A stretch of DNA of 52,012 nt from Candidatus Altimarinota bacterium (lineage in GTDB: Bacteria; Patescibacteriota; Gracilibacteria; UBA4473). The notes under the pieces were generated by a model. The model was not told where the DNA came from. It saw only the letters and a list, made by a program, of their open reading frames with translations, and made no database searches. Of the stretch, positions 35,169 through 42,491 are shown in pieces (position 1 is the stretch's first letter; every line of letters begins with the position of its first letter). Position numbers and translations under genes: made by a program. Location: assembly GCA_021734525.1 (NCBI GenBank), contig JAIPIW010000004.1, positions 1-52,012 on the forward strand, written 5' to 3'.

Positions 35169-35446
35169 GGGGATGAAATTCCTAAAAAAGAAGAGCTTCG
35201 TATCAAGGTTGAGATTATCAAACAAAAATAAATCGTGCAAATATTTTTTTCTACTAAGGCACTCTGGAACTATTTTTTTGAACAATCTTAATGGCTTTTT
35301 GATTGACTTCCTATTCTTGTGTAAGCAAATAAAAAAAGTCCAAGAAACAAAAAATGTGTTCAACGGGAAAGCGATAAGTTCGTTAAAAAATAAGTACTTT
35401 TATTAAAATAATCTGTTTTTTAAAAAAACAAGGTTAATTAAAATAA

Positions 35447-36379
35447 TCAAAAAAGACACATTTGGTCTTCTAGAGTGTCTTTTTTAGAGTCCTTTTTTTG
35501 TTCTATGTGTCTTGGTTGATCAAAATTTGTGATCAATTTTTGATAACGATTTAACAGAGAAGAGAACTTCATCTTTTCAAAAAAAGCAGTGGTGATTTCT
35601 TCCTGGAAGGAAAATTTTGGGGCACTCAGATCTAATGGTACATCTGTTTTTATGGTAGCTAATTTACGACATTTTGTAGCTTGTTCTCTGTGGTCCTGAA
35701 ATTTTTCTCTTACCTTTTCTGGGAGGTCGTCTAGATGTTCGTAGATACCATCTAGGTTCTTGAATTCTTGCAGGAGTTTACTGGCAGTTTTAGGGCCAAT
35801 ACCGGGTACTCCTTTGTAGTTGTCAGAGCTATCACCAATAATGGCTTTGTAGTCAATTATCTGATCAGGATCAATTCCATAACGAGCTTTGGTTTCTGCT
35901 GGTCCATAAAGGATAGGAATTTTGCCGTTAAATTTTAGAAGTGTAATGTGGTCAGAGACAAGTTGCAGAAAATCTAAATCAGCACTTAATATCTTCACTT
36001 CGCCTTCCTTAGCTAATTTGGTAGCTAGTGTGCCAATAAGATCGTCTGACTCGTAACCATCTAGTTTAAGAGCCGGAATATTAAAACTGGCTAGTAGTTC
36101 GTCTATATAAGGAATTTGAGCATAAAAGTCGTCAGGGGCTTTTTCTCGTTGTGATTTATATTCTTCGTCTAATTCATGACGGAAAGTTTTAGCACGGGTG
36201 TCGAAAGTAACTAGTAAAGTATCTGGACGGAAATTATCTATGACATTCAGAAGAGAAGAAGCAAATCCGTAGACCATTCCAATAGGAATTCCTTCCCAAA
36301 CAGGAATAAAGCCCTTAGCTATACCATGGTAGGCACGGTGCATCAGAGAATTTCCATCGATTAAAATAATAGTTTTCAT
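35447..36379 (-). CDS. 5'-3' exonuclease (PolI N-terminal/FEN-like domain)
   Basis: Stand-alone flap/5' nuclease of 310 residues, equivalent to the N-terminal domain of DNA polymerase I. Motifs: LIDGNSLMHRAYHG, TFDTRAKTFRHE, GYESDDLIGTLA, SADLDFLQL and the H3TH segment GVPGIGPKTASKLL. No polymerase domain follows. The extreme C-terminus is QMCLF, a good match to the beta-clamp-binding consensus QLSLF. The ATG at 36379 (MKTIILIDGN) is preferred over the frame starting 16 codons upstream. Confidence 0.9.
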   Translation of the reverse strand: MKTIILIDGNSLMHRAYHGIAKGFIPVWEGIPIGMVYGFASSLLNVIDNFRPDTLLVTFDTRAKTFRHELDEEYKSQREKAPDDFYAQIPYIDELLASFNIPALKLDGYESDDLIGTLATKLAKEGEVKILSADLDFLQLVSDHITLLKFNGKIPILYGPAETKARYGIDPDQIIDYKAIIGDSSDNYKGVPGIGPKTASKLLQEFKNLDGIYEHLDDLPEKVREKFQDHREQATKCRKLATIKTDVPLDLSAPKFSFQEEITTAFFEKMKFSSLLNRYQKLITNFDQPRHIEQKKDSKKDTLEDQMCLF

Positions 36380-36452
36380 GGGTTGGCAATAGATGTTGCT
36401 CGACTTTTCCTTTTTTCTCAGGTACAATACCTCGATTTAATTTTTGCTTCAA

Positions 36453-36986
36453 ATGAGTTCTACCTTGAGTCCTAAAAATCATAATTGCATGGCTTCTAAA
36501 ACTAAGTTGTTTCAGGTGGGGATGATCCTCCCAATTACTAAGGATAAGAATTCAGAACTCTTTTTGAGATCTTTGGAAGCAATGTGTGAACTTGGTTTCC
36601 AAGTTTCAGCGTTAGCGGAAGGAGACATGGAGGCCCAAAGTATTTGTTTCGAAATTGCCCAAAAGTATCCCGCCAATTTCCAGATTGTAGAAAGTCTACC
36701 TAAAAATAGAGAACAAATTATGAAGAAAGTAAACATTCTACTATTTCCAGATTTTCCTAGTGATAAGGTTCTGAAAGAAGTCGTAAAGGAAGGTATTATT
36801 CCTGTGCTTCCTAAAGGGGGTAAATTTCAGAATTTTGATCCCCAAAAGGAAAGTGGTAATGCTTTTACATTCTCTAAGAATAATTTTTGGGAATTTTTAG
36901 CGGCAATAATTAGAGCTTCTGAAAACTTTAAGTTCTCTTATGATTGGCAGAATTTACAGAAGAACATCAAAGAAACAGAAGTTTAA
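36453..36986 (+). CDS. Truncated glycogen/starch-synthase-like (GT-B) C-terminal domain protein
   Basis: This 177-residue protein resembles only the second Rossmann domain of GT5 glycogen synthases: VGMILPITKDKNSELFL, then VNILLFPDFP, EGIIPVLPKGGKFQNFDPQ (counterpart of the GAIPVVRATGGLADTV loop), GNAFTF, and a closing SYDWQNLQKN. The catalytic Arg and Lys region and the whole N-terminal domain are missing. It may have a regulatory or scaffold role, or be a remnant. Starts are the ATG at 36453 or a TTG 9 nt earlier. Confidence 0.6.
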   Translation: MSSTLSPKNHNCMASKTKLFQVGMILPITKDKNSELFLRSLEAMCELGFQVSALAEGDMEAQSICFEIAQKYPANFQIVESLPKNREQIMKKVNILLFPDFPSDKVLKEVVKEGIIPVLPKGGKFQNFDPQKESGNAFTFSKNNFWEFLAAIIRASENFKFSYDWQNLQKNIKETEV

Positions 36987-36998
36987 ATCTGTTCTTAC

Positions 36999-37083
36999 TG
37001 GTGCACGAGGAGAGACTCGAACTCTCACGCCTTATCAGCACTAGTTCCTAAGACTAGCGTGTCTACCATTCCACCACTCGTGC
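36999..37083 (-). tRNA. tRNA-Leu (anticodon UAG)
   Basis: 85 nt with encoded CCA. The acceptor is GCACGAG/CTCGTGC, the anticodon loop CTTAGGA gives UAG (reads CUA), and a long class II variable arm and T-loop GTTCGAGTC are present. Confidence 0.95.
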
Positions 37084-37129
37084 TAAACTTCAAAAAGCGC
37101 GAGCATTGTAAGACAGAATAATAAAAATA

Positions 37130-37891
37130 TCAATCTAGAGTTCCATCAAGTCTTTCACCTTTCCAACCTCGCCTATTAGTTATTTCGTGTTTAACCTTAA
37201 CTCTTTTCTGTGATTGAAATTCTCGCCAGTATCTGACTTCGCCTGGATCATTTTTTACTGGACGTTGATTCCAGAAACTTTCTCCAGATAAGTATCCTTC
37301 TCTATCCATTTCGGTGGAGCCCATGATGGGAGTTCGACGACGACCAGTTTCAGCAATCCTGCTCTGATACTTTTCTACTCTAGTTGGACCTTGCTTTAAG
37401 GCACCTTTGTTAGCTACTCGTGCTTTATATCTAGCATAAGACTGTTTATTGTCGTAGTTTGGTAGTTTGGAAACAGCTCTTATACTAAAGAAAGAAGTTC
37501 TATTTTTTTCATCTACTTCGGATCGAGAATCATCACTTTCTTCTTTTATAAATTCAGTTTTTCCAAGTCTAAGGTTACCAGATTGTTTTCCTTTACGACG
37601 TGGAGCTTGTATTTGGGCTTTTTTTCTTAACGTTTCTGCTCGCATTTTACTTCTTCTATCTATTACGTCACTAAGACTCTGACCAAAACTTTTTGGTTTT
37701 ATGAGATCACAGGAAGAGATGGTTTTCCAATTAGAAGGAATATCACAGGGGGTGGAGAACACCTGACATACTCCCAATGGACTAACAGCAGGAGTCATAA
37801 CTTGGATACAATAATCAGAAAGGGGTTCATCATCGGCAGCAAAAGCTGGAGAAAATAAAACGAGACCGAGAAGGATAGCTAATTTTTTTAT
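37130..37891 (-). CDS. Secreted basic protein of unknown function, apparent AUA start
   Basis: From 37891 the frame reads as a textbook signal peptide (xKKLAILLGLVLFSPAFA, cleavage before ADDE) but its first codon is ATA. No ATG, GTG or TTG lies between the upstream in-frame stop and the signal peptide. The first ATG, at 37798, would delete the signal sequence. The mature part is hydrophilic and Arg/Lys-rich, with four Cys near its N-terminus (DYCIQVM, GVCQVF, PCDIP, SSCDL). No family is recognised. Palindrome copy 6 lies 9 nt upstream of the ATA. The start is either a rare AUA initiation or a G-to-A change. Confidence 0.6.
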   Translation of the reverse strand: MKKLAILLGLVLFSPAFAADDEPLSDYCIQVMTPAVSPLGVCQVFSTPCDIPSNWKTISSCDLIKPKSFGQSLSDVIDRRSKMRAETLRKKAQIQAPRRKGKQSGNLRLGKTEFIKEESDDSRSEVDEKNRTSFFSIRAVSKLPNYDNKQSYARYKARVANKGALKQGPTRVEKYQSRIAETGRRRTPIMGSTEMDREGYLSGESFWNQRPVKNDPGEVRYWREFQSQKRVKVKHEITNRRGWKGERLDGTLD

Positions 37892-37900
37892 GTTTGTTTT

Positions 37901-37918
37901 ATTATATTATAATGTAGT
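37901..37918. repeat. Dispersed AT palindrome, degenerate copy 6
   Basis: ATTATATTATAATGTAGT; the left half matches the consensus, the right half has decayed. It lies between the fibronectin-like secreted protein gene and the AUA-start gene. Confidence 0.6.
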
Positions 37919-37924
37919 AGTAAT

Positions 37925-39097
37925 TTATTTGAAACGATCACAATTGCCACGACCAAGTTTCATGCATATGCGATACTTTAAGCTAGATCCGGATGATGAT
38001 GAGGAGCTACTAGAATTGGAAACAGAGGAGCTATTACTTCCGCCTTCCTTTTCCCTTAAACGATTTTGCCAAAGGCTCAGTTCGCTTTGTAGATCCCTAA
38101 TCTTATTTTTTATTTCTGTTAATGACCAAGAAGTAGAAGAGGAGGAGGTAGTAGTACTTGAACTACTAGAGCTACTAGAACTTGAAGTACTACTGGAAGA
38201 AGTGGTATCTGTCGTACTACTTGTGGTATCTTCCTCTGGCTGAGTATTTGTACCTCCTACATAGGCGGTTACAAAAGAATGATCTTTAATTAGGCCTCTT
38301 TCTTGGAGACGTTCTATTCTAGCTATCTGGGAAGCGGAAAACTTTTTCTTGGTGGTGAAAGTTTCCATAGCTGAATCGCCAAAATTTTGTTGTTCTCCGG
38401 CTACATTTTTGTAGAAATATGGTTTAGCATAGTAAGTTTTTTCTGGGGTTAATCCGGCAACTTTACCACTGGTAATATCTTGTCCTGTTTTAAGTTCTAC
38501 GAGTGGATTAGAGAAACTTGCTGTTTCTGAAACAAGAATCTTTATACCATCAAATTCACTCTTGATTAAGTCTGGTCTAGACCAAGAGAAGGTAGCGTAG
38601 GTGTCATAGGGAGCTACTCTGAGTTTTCCAAATTCAAAACTAGATCCATCACTAGAATTGTTAGCAATGATTGGATCATTAGATTCCAAAACTTCTACGT
38701 CTCCATCTAATTGATCGTGTTTGAATTTAAATTTATAAAGCTTGGAACCATTAGATAAAATAGTAGTACGTCCATCTTTGAGGTAAGTGTAAACCCTAAG
38801 ATAATAAACTTCATTAGGTTCGAAGGTCGCAGTTCTTACATTCAGAAAATTCGTACTAGTTTTAGTATACTGTCTGATGTTAGCTATATCTTGGTTAGTC
38901 ATTTTATTTTGATTTGAATCCCACTGAATGGCGTAACCATTTGTCTGATATAAAATAGTATCACTAAGAGCGTCCCATTCAATAATGGTAGTACTTTCGG
39001 CTGGACGAATCTCCACATTTGTAATTTCTGCTGCCTGAGTATTAAAAATAGGCCAGAAAGTGGCTGCTACGATACCGAGAAATAGAAATCGCTTCAT
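37925..39097 (-). CDS. Secreted fibronectin-type-III-like protein with Ser/Thr-rich linker
   Basis: This 390-residue protein has a signal peptide (MKRFLFLGIVAATFWPIFNTQA), two FnIII-like beta domains (about 24-125, EVYYLRVYTYLKDG; and 155-255, TYATFSWSRPD with GLTPEKTYYAKPY), a Ser/Thr-rich low-complexity stretch (about 285-325), a short coiled coil (SLTEIKNKIRDLQSELSLWQ) and a second Ser tract. It ends with a conserved-looking Cys-containing tail (YRICMKLGRGNCDRFK). It is likely a surface or extracellular protein; no enzymatic motif is seen. Confidence 0.7.
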   Translation of the reverse strand: MKRFLFLGIVAATFWPIFNTQAAEITNVEIRPAESTTIIEWDALSDTILYQTNGYAIQWDSNQNKMTNQDIANIRQYTKTSTNFLNVRTATFEPNEVYYLRVYTYLKDGRTTILSNGSKLYKFKFKHDQLDGDVEVLESNDPIIANNSSDGSSFEFGKLRVAPYDTYATFSWSRPDLIKSEFDGIKILVSETASFSNPLVELKTGQDITSGKVAGLTPEKTYYAKPYFYKNVAGEQQNFGDSAMETFTTKKKFSASQIARIERLQERGLIKDHSFVTAYVGGTNTQPEEDTTSSTTDTTSSSSTSSSSSSSSSSTTTSSSSTSWSLTEIKNKIRDLQSELSLWQNRLREKEGGSNSSSVSNSSSSSSSSGSSLKYRICMKLGRGNCDRFK

Positions 39098-39203
39098 TTT
39101 TATTTTTGTTTAAGAAGTATCACTTAATTATTATCGAACATATCGAAAAAACGTGACATAAGAAATTTAGTTTTTTTAAAGAGAATCGTCAAATTCTTTT
39201 CTT

Positions 39204-39833
39204 TTAGTTGGACAGAAGAAAATTATTGTCTAACCAACGTGCTTTCCAAAAAGGCCAGATAACAAATTCGGCTTTTCCTTTAATAAATTTTTTGGGAACA
39301 AAGGGGGTGTGGGCTCCATCACATCCAGAGACACTATAGCATTGACGGGCATCGAGACTTTCTGGTCTATTGTCTCCGAAGAGCAAATAGTGTCCTTCAG
39401 GAACTATAAATTTATCTTTTCCCTTACTTCTAGTCCGACCTTGGTCTTTAGGATAGAGATACGGTTCGTCTAATTTTTGTCTAGTGACTTCTTCATTAGT
39501 GAGATAAATTTTCCCTTCTTCTATTTCTATAATATCTCCTGGAACACCTAGAATTCGTTTAATGTAGTGGATTTTTTTATGTGGTGGACGAAAGACGGTA
39601 ATTTCTCCTCTTTTTGGCTCTCTAATGAAGTTAAAAACAAATTCGTTTACAAAGATAAATTCACCTTTACCATATTCACATTTATCTTGCAGAACATTAA
39701 GAGTGGGGCACATAGAAGGTCCGGAAACTCGGAAAAACTGGAAGATATAAAATCTAATGAATAATACCAGACCAATTAGAATTAGGGTCTCAATAATAAA
39801 ACTCGTCCAAGTTTGATCTTTATCTTTAATCAT
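39204..39833 (-). CDS. lepB: Signal peptidase I
   Basis: Membrane serine protease that removes signal peptides. It has 209 residues from the ATG at 39833 (MIKDKDQTWTSF). One TM helix (FIIETLILIGLVLFIRFYIF) is followed by the catalytic Ser in SGPSMCPTL, the catalytic Lys region YIKRILGVPGD and the GDNRPESLDARQ box. The frame extends to 39992, but the added 53 residues overlap the divergent PH-domain gene and its promoter and are not family-like. Confidence 0.94.
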   Translation of the reverse strand: MIKDKDQTWTSFIIETLILIGLVLFIRFYIFQFFRVSGPSMCPTLNVLQDKCEYGKGEFIFVNEFVFNFIREPKRGEITVFRPPHKKIHYIKRILGVPGDIIEIEEGKIYLTNEEVTRQKLDEPYLYPKDQGRTRSKGKDKFIVPEGHYLLFGDNRPESLDARQCYSVSGCDGAHTPFVPKKFIKGKAEFVIWPFWKARWLDNNFLLSN

Positions 39834-39881
39834 TTTCTGGCGGAGTGTACTTGAAAACTTTTTCTGGTACAATATTTTTAG

Positions 39882-40634
39882 ATGCACATTACAAAATTCA
39901 GTACTTGGAAGAGACTTGGATTTGGTAGTTTCCTTCAGGAAGATGAAGGGGTAGCCAAAGTATTTCGTCGCCCCTTGTTTTTTGTTGTCCAAAGAATGAT
40001 TTTGTGGGGAGCTTTGTTGGGAGGACTTACTTGGGGTGCTTGGTTTTTTTTACCACCGGATCTGTTTTGGGCTTGGTGGGGACTTGGGGCACTGACAGGT
40101 TATAAGTTGTTAGCAATTTTTTGTCATTGGTACGTAAATGGTATTGTGATGACTACCGACAATGTTATTGATGTGGAATGGCCCCGCTTTTTTGAGAGAC
40201 GCTGTACTAGGGTAGACTATTGGGATTTGGATGAAATAGAGGTGGAGAGGGTCGGCATAAAATCCTTCATCTATAACTATGGTACTTTGAGATTACAGAA
40301 ATATGGGGGAGAACTTCATGCTATCCATATGATTTATCGACCAAATAAAGCAGCAAGAATTATAGAGAAATATAGAGAGCAGATGGTAGATGCTAAAAAC
40401 TTTACCGAAGAATCAGCTCTCAAAGACCTTATTACTAAACTAGTGAGAACTCATGTCCGAGATCATGGGCAACCAGAACGTCCGGATAAAGAAGGCAGAA
40501 GATCAAATAAAGAAGAAATACCAAAGAAATCTTTTATAAAGAATGTCTTTAAACCGCAAACAACTTCGATAGAAGTTGAGAAGGAATTAGATGATGAAGG
40601 GGGAATAGAGATTGATTTAGATAGTGATAAATAG
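39882..40634 (+). CDS. Membrane protein with bacterial PH-like domain
   Basis: This 250-residue protein has two TM helices (about 37-57 and 62-85), followed by a bPH-like beta domain: GIVMTTDNVIDVEWPRFFERRCTRVDYWDLDEIEVERVG, then NYGTLRLQKYGGELHAIHMIYRP. An acidic/basic tail follows. Such domains sit on the inner membrane; the role is unknown. An extended -10 (TGGTACAAT, ending 39873) lies 8 nt before the ATG, so the mRNA is probably leaderless. Confidence 0.7.
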   Translation: MHITKFSTWKRLGFGSFLQEDEGVAKVFRRPLFFVVQRMILWGALLGGLTWGAWFFLPPDLFWAWWGLGALTGYKLLAIFCHWYVNGIVMTTDNVIDVEWPRFFERRCTRVDYWDLDEIEVERVGIKSFIYNYGTLRLQKYGGELHAIHMIYRPNKAARIIEKYREQMVDAKNFTEESALKDLITKLVRTHVRDHGQPERPDKEGRRSNKEEIPKKSFIKNVFKPQTTSIEVEKELDDEGGIEIDLDSDK

Positions 40635-40637
40635 ATT

Positions 40638-40666
40638 TTGACTTAAAACAAGTTTTAGTATATAAT
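40638..40666 (+). promoter_or_regulatory. Near-perfect sigma70 promoter, leader A unit
   Basis: TTGACT (40638-40643), exactly 17-nt spacer, TATAAT (40661-40666). The predicted transcript starts near 40673, leaving a ~210-nt leader. Confidence 0.85.
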
Positions 40667-40671
40667 TACAA

Positions 40672-40886
40672 ATCCTTTCGTTTTTTCTAAACTTATAACT
40701 TTCGGTTATCAAGTTGGAAAGGAAAGGATCAGCTCTTTTAGTTCTCTTACATTACTTTATTCACGTTTTACCTCTATTAAATTTAATATTTGCGGTTGAT
40801 GTCCGAAATGAGTTTTCTTAAGAATAAGGAAGTTTTTATCGGACATTAATTCAAATGAAATTAAATTTAATCTATAGAGGATTATC
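40672..40886 (+). promoter_or_regulatory. Structured mRNA leader A with SD-sequestering stem
   Basis: First a long hairpin: ATCCTTTC (40672-40679) pairs with GAAAGGAT (40722-40729), enclosing AACTTATAAC / GTTATcAAGTT (40690-40715). Then an outer stem: CCTCTAT plus TAAATTTAAT (40771-40787) pairs with ATTAAATTTA (40860-40869) and ATAGAGG (40874-40880), which contains the SD GAGG. Inside it lies ATGTCCG/CGGACAT (40799-40805, 40840-40846). The 24-nt segment 40796-40819 recurs in leader B with one mismatch. Confidence 0.7.
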
Positions 40887-41150
40887 ATGAAAAAGAGAAT
40901 TTGGACATCTGCTTTACGTTTTATTTTATGGCCATCTTTATACTTTCTTGCCCCAGAGATTGGGGAATTTGTAGAAAATATATGGTTAGGCACGGATCCC
41001 TCATTGCTTGATCGCGTTGTGGGTCGTGTTGTACACAATGAAGCGTACTATCAGATCATATCATGGTCCCATGCTGCACTAGGAGCAATGTGCTACGAAG
41101 CAGTAATCCTTGTTTCAAGGATTTGGGGGCGTTTGACGAAGAGAAGCTAA
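40887..41150 (+). CDS. Small two-TM membrane protein, paralogue 1
   Basis: This 87-residue protein has a basic N-terminus (MKKRIWTSALRF), TM1 about 9-27, an extracytoplasmic loop with DPSLLDRVVG, TM2 about 57-77 (HAALGAMCYEAVILVSRIW) and a basic tail. It shares with the next gene the pattern K-[RK]-[IV]-W-x3-[LV]-R at the start, the SLLD tetrapeptide in the loop, and GxMxxE-like residues in TM2. A clear SD (GAGG) lies 6 nt before the ATG. Function unknown; holin-like size and topology are noted but not evidence enough. Confidence 0.7.
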   Translation: MKKRIWTSALRFILWPSLYFLAPEIGEFVENIWLGTDPSLLDRVVGRVVHNEAYYQIISWSHAALGAMCYEAVILVSRIWGRLTKRS

Positions 41151-41167
41151 ATAAGCTGTTAAGTGGC

Positions 41168-41197
41168 GCCGGATTTATAATCCGGCTCCCTCTTTTT
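41168..41197 (+). terminator. Intrinsic terminator after paralogue 1
   Basis: GCCGGATT/AATCCGGC 8-bp stem with 3-nt loop, then TCCCTCTTTTTATT. Confidence 0.9.
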
Positions 41198-41213
41198 ATT
41201 TTAGCAAATAAGA

Positions 41214-41242
41214 TTGACAAAACAAATAAAAGTTATTATAAT
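41214..41242 (+). promoter_or_regulatory. Perfect consensus sigma70 promoter, leader B unit
   Basis: TTGACA (41214-41219), 17-nt spacer, TATAAT (41237-41242). The leader to the next ATG is about 168 nt. Confidence 0.9.
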
Positions 41243-41248
41243 CTAATT

Positions 41249-41417
41249 ATTCTTTTATTCCTTCTAAATTTGTGATTTTATTCAATGAGTTTAGGGAAAG
41301 AAGAATAAGCTCTTTTACTCTCTTATTTATTTTTCTTCGGATTCCTTTTTGATGTCCGCAATGAGTTTTCTTTATTCCTGAAGAAGACTCTTCGGGGACA
41401 TCAAATATGAGGGAAAC
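41249..41417 (+). promoter_or_regulatory. Structured mRNA leader B, homologous to leader A
   Basis: A first imperfect hairpin is formed by TATTCTTTTATTCC near 41250 and GGAAAGAAGAAT near 41296. It is followed by a pyrimidine-rich stretch with AGCTCTTTTACTCTCTTA, similar to leader A. A second stem TTGATGTCC (41349-41357) / GGACATCAA (41396-41404) is extended by TTCC (41342-41345) to GGAA (41412-41415), which overlaps the SD GAGGG. Segment 41349-41372 matches leader A at 23 of 24 positions. Confidence 0.7.
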
Positions 41418-41732
41418 ATGAAGAAAAAATCTAGACAGCAAAAAGTTTGGATTGCTGTTGTTCGGTTGAGCTGGGTTTTTCTGTTTGCTTTAGTAGAGAT
41501 ATTCTTCTTTGATTCATCTTTACTAGATGCGACAGTTCAGAGTCAACTTCCAACAACCGTTCCAGACTTTGATTCCCTCAAAATGACACTTGAAATAAGT
41601 GTTGTATTGATGGGAGTCATGTTTGAGTTTTTCCGTTTTGCTCTTCTGCAGAAACAATTGCAGAGAAATAAACGGAAAAGAAAAATAGTCCTTCGGACTA
41701 TTGTTATAAAAAGAGCAGTGAGAGCATACTAA
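41418..41732 (+). CDS. Small two-TM membrane protein, paralogue 2
   Basis: This 104-residue protein has the same layout as the preceding paralogue: basic start (MKKKSRQQKVWIAVVRLSW), TM1 about 11-31, loop with DSSLLDATV, TM2 about 60-80 (ISVVLMGVMFEFFRFAL), and a longer, strongly basic tail (KQLQRNKRKRKIV). SD GAGGG lies 5 nt before the ATG. Its own promoter, leader and terminator make it a separate transcription unit arising by tandem duplication. No known family is recognised. Confidence 0.7.
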   Translation: MKKKSRQQKVWIAVVRLSWVFLFALVEIFFFDSSLLDATVQSQLPTTVPDFDSLKMTLEISVVLMGVMFEFFRFALLQKQLQRNKRKRKIVLRTIVIKRAVRAY

Positions 41733-41734
41733 AA

Positions 41735-41770
41735 GTCAGCAGATCACTATTACGACCTGCTGGCTTTTTT
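41735..41770 (+). terminator. Intrinsic terminator after paralogue 2
   Basis: GTCAGCAG/CTGCTGGC stem (one G-U pair), 14-nt loop, then TTTTTT. Confidence 0.8.
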
Positions 41771-41801
41771 CCTATTTAAATTAAAATTATCTTAAAAATA
41801 T

Positions 41802-41829
41802 TTGACCTCCTTCTTGTTTTGACTAATAC
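41802..41829 (+). promoter_or_regulatory. Probable promoter of the lipoprotein gene
   Basis: TTGACC (41802-41807), 16-nt spacer, TAATAC (41824-41829). The -10 match is moderate. Confidence 0.45.
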
Positions 41830-41835
41830 AGGAAC

Positions 41836-41995
41836 GCTCTTTTTTAGAGCCTGATCCGCATAATACGCATTTATTGCAGTAGGTGTGGCAGAAATAGCTC
41901 TTTGAGAAATTCCTAATAAAACGAATTAGATTGTTTTGTTTCTTTATTTAGGAGGCAGGATAATCTAATTCGTTTACAAAAAACTGAGGTGATAC
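41836..41995 (+). promoter_or_regulatory. Structured leader C with 13-bp stem and a looped AGGAGG
   Basis: GCTCTTTTTTAGAGC forms a small hairpin near the 5' end. A perfect 13-bp stem AACGAATTAGATT (41920-41932) / AATCTAATTCGTT (41962-41974) presents a loop containing AGGAGG (41950-41955), a consensus SD with no start codon nearby. The real SD GAGGTGA (41986-41992) is unpaired, 3 nt before the ATG. Confidence 0.6.
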
Positions 41996-42427
41996 ATGAA
42001 ACGTAGTTTATGTTTTATGCTCTTATTGTTAATCTTCTTGGGATGTGCTCCCAATCCTTTAATGAAGGATGAAGGAGTAGACCGAGAAGATAATCTTTGG
42101 GAGCAAAGAGAGTCTATAGTCCTAGATATTTCGCAAAGAGAAAGTCAGGATCGTAGGCTAATTGACCTTACAAATGCTCTTTGGGTAGAGGTCAAAAAAG
42201 AGAGGCTGAAGACTTGGGATATTAAGGATCTCATTGCCTTAAGAGATATGGTGGAAGAAAGGGATTCTTTATATAACGATTTAATAGCGTTGAAACAAAA
42301 TGAATCTCGCAAAAGGAGAGATCTGACAAAATCTATTATGGAAATAGATCGTGGTATAGAGAATTTCGTTAATACAAAGGATATGGAATACGAAATCAAG
42401 AGACTCATGGAGGGAAGTTCTCGATAA
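41996..42427 (+). CDS. Small lipoprotein with coiled-coil region
   Basis: This 143-residue protein has a lipoprotein-type signal: MKRSLCFMLLLLIFLGC, Cys at residue 17 (Phe at -3 is a weaker lipobox residue). The mature part is highly charged and helical (WEQRESIVLDISQRESQDRR, KDLIALRDMVEERDS), consistent with a coiled coil at the outer face of the membrane. The strong SD GAGGTGA contrasts with neighbouring genes. It is a third small single-gene unit in the 40.6-42.5 kb cluster. Function unknown. Confidence 0.7.
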   Translation: MKRSLCFMLLLLIFLGCAPNPLMKDEGVDREDNLWEQRESIVLDISQRESQDRRLIDLTNALWVEVKKERLKTWDIKDLIALRDMVEERDSLYNDLIALKQNESRKRRDLTKSIMEIDRGIENFVNTKDMEYEIKRLMEGSSR

Positions 42428-42431
42428 GAGT

Positions 42432-42455
42432 GTGGCCGGAATTTATTCCGGCCAC
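42432..42455 (+). terminator. Terminator hairpin after the lipoprotein gene
   Basis: GTGGCCGGAA/TTCCGGCCAC perfect 10-bp stem with TTTA loop, followed by a short T stretch. Confidence 0.7.
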
Positions 42456-42491
42456 TTTGATATCCTTATAAAACTACCTAGAATATAGAAG

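Noticed and set aside
35169-35363. 65-codon N-terminal extension of ftsA
   Set aside because: FtsA families begin near MSNQKTIVSLDIG; the extension is Phe/Lys-rich AT sequence without conserved features.
38120-38210. Short tandem repeat resembling a CRISPR or microsatellite
   Set aside because: These are Ser/Thr codons of the secreted protein's linker; there are no spacers or regular repeat units.
39834-39992. 53-codon extension of lepB
   Set aside because: It overlaps the divergent PH-domain gene's start and promoter, and signal peptidase normally starts just before its TM helix.
40757-41038. Minus-strand frames here and at 41247-41441 sharing KKTHxGHQ
   Set aside because: The shared peptide is the antisense translation of the duplicated 24-nt leader element, not protein homology.
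40887-42427. Phage lysis cassette (holin, holin, spanin-like lipoprotein)
   Set aside because: Sizes and topologies are compatible, but there is no endolysin or other phage gene nearby, and each gene has its own promoter and terminator, unlike a lysis operon.
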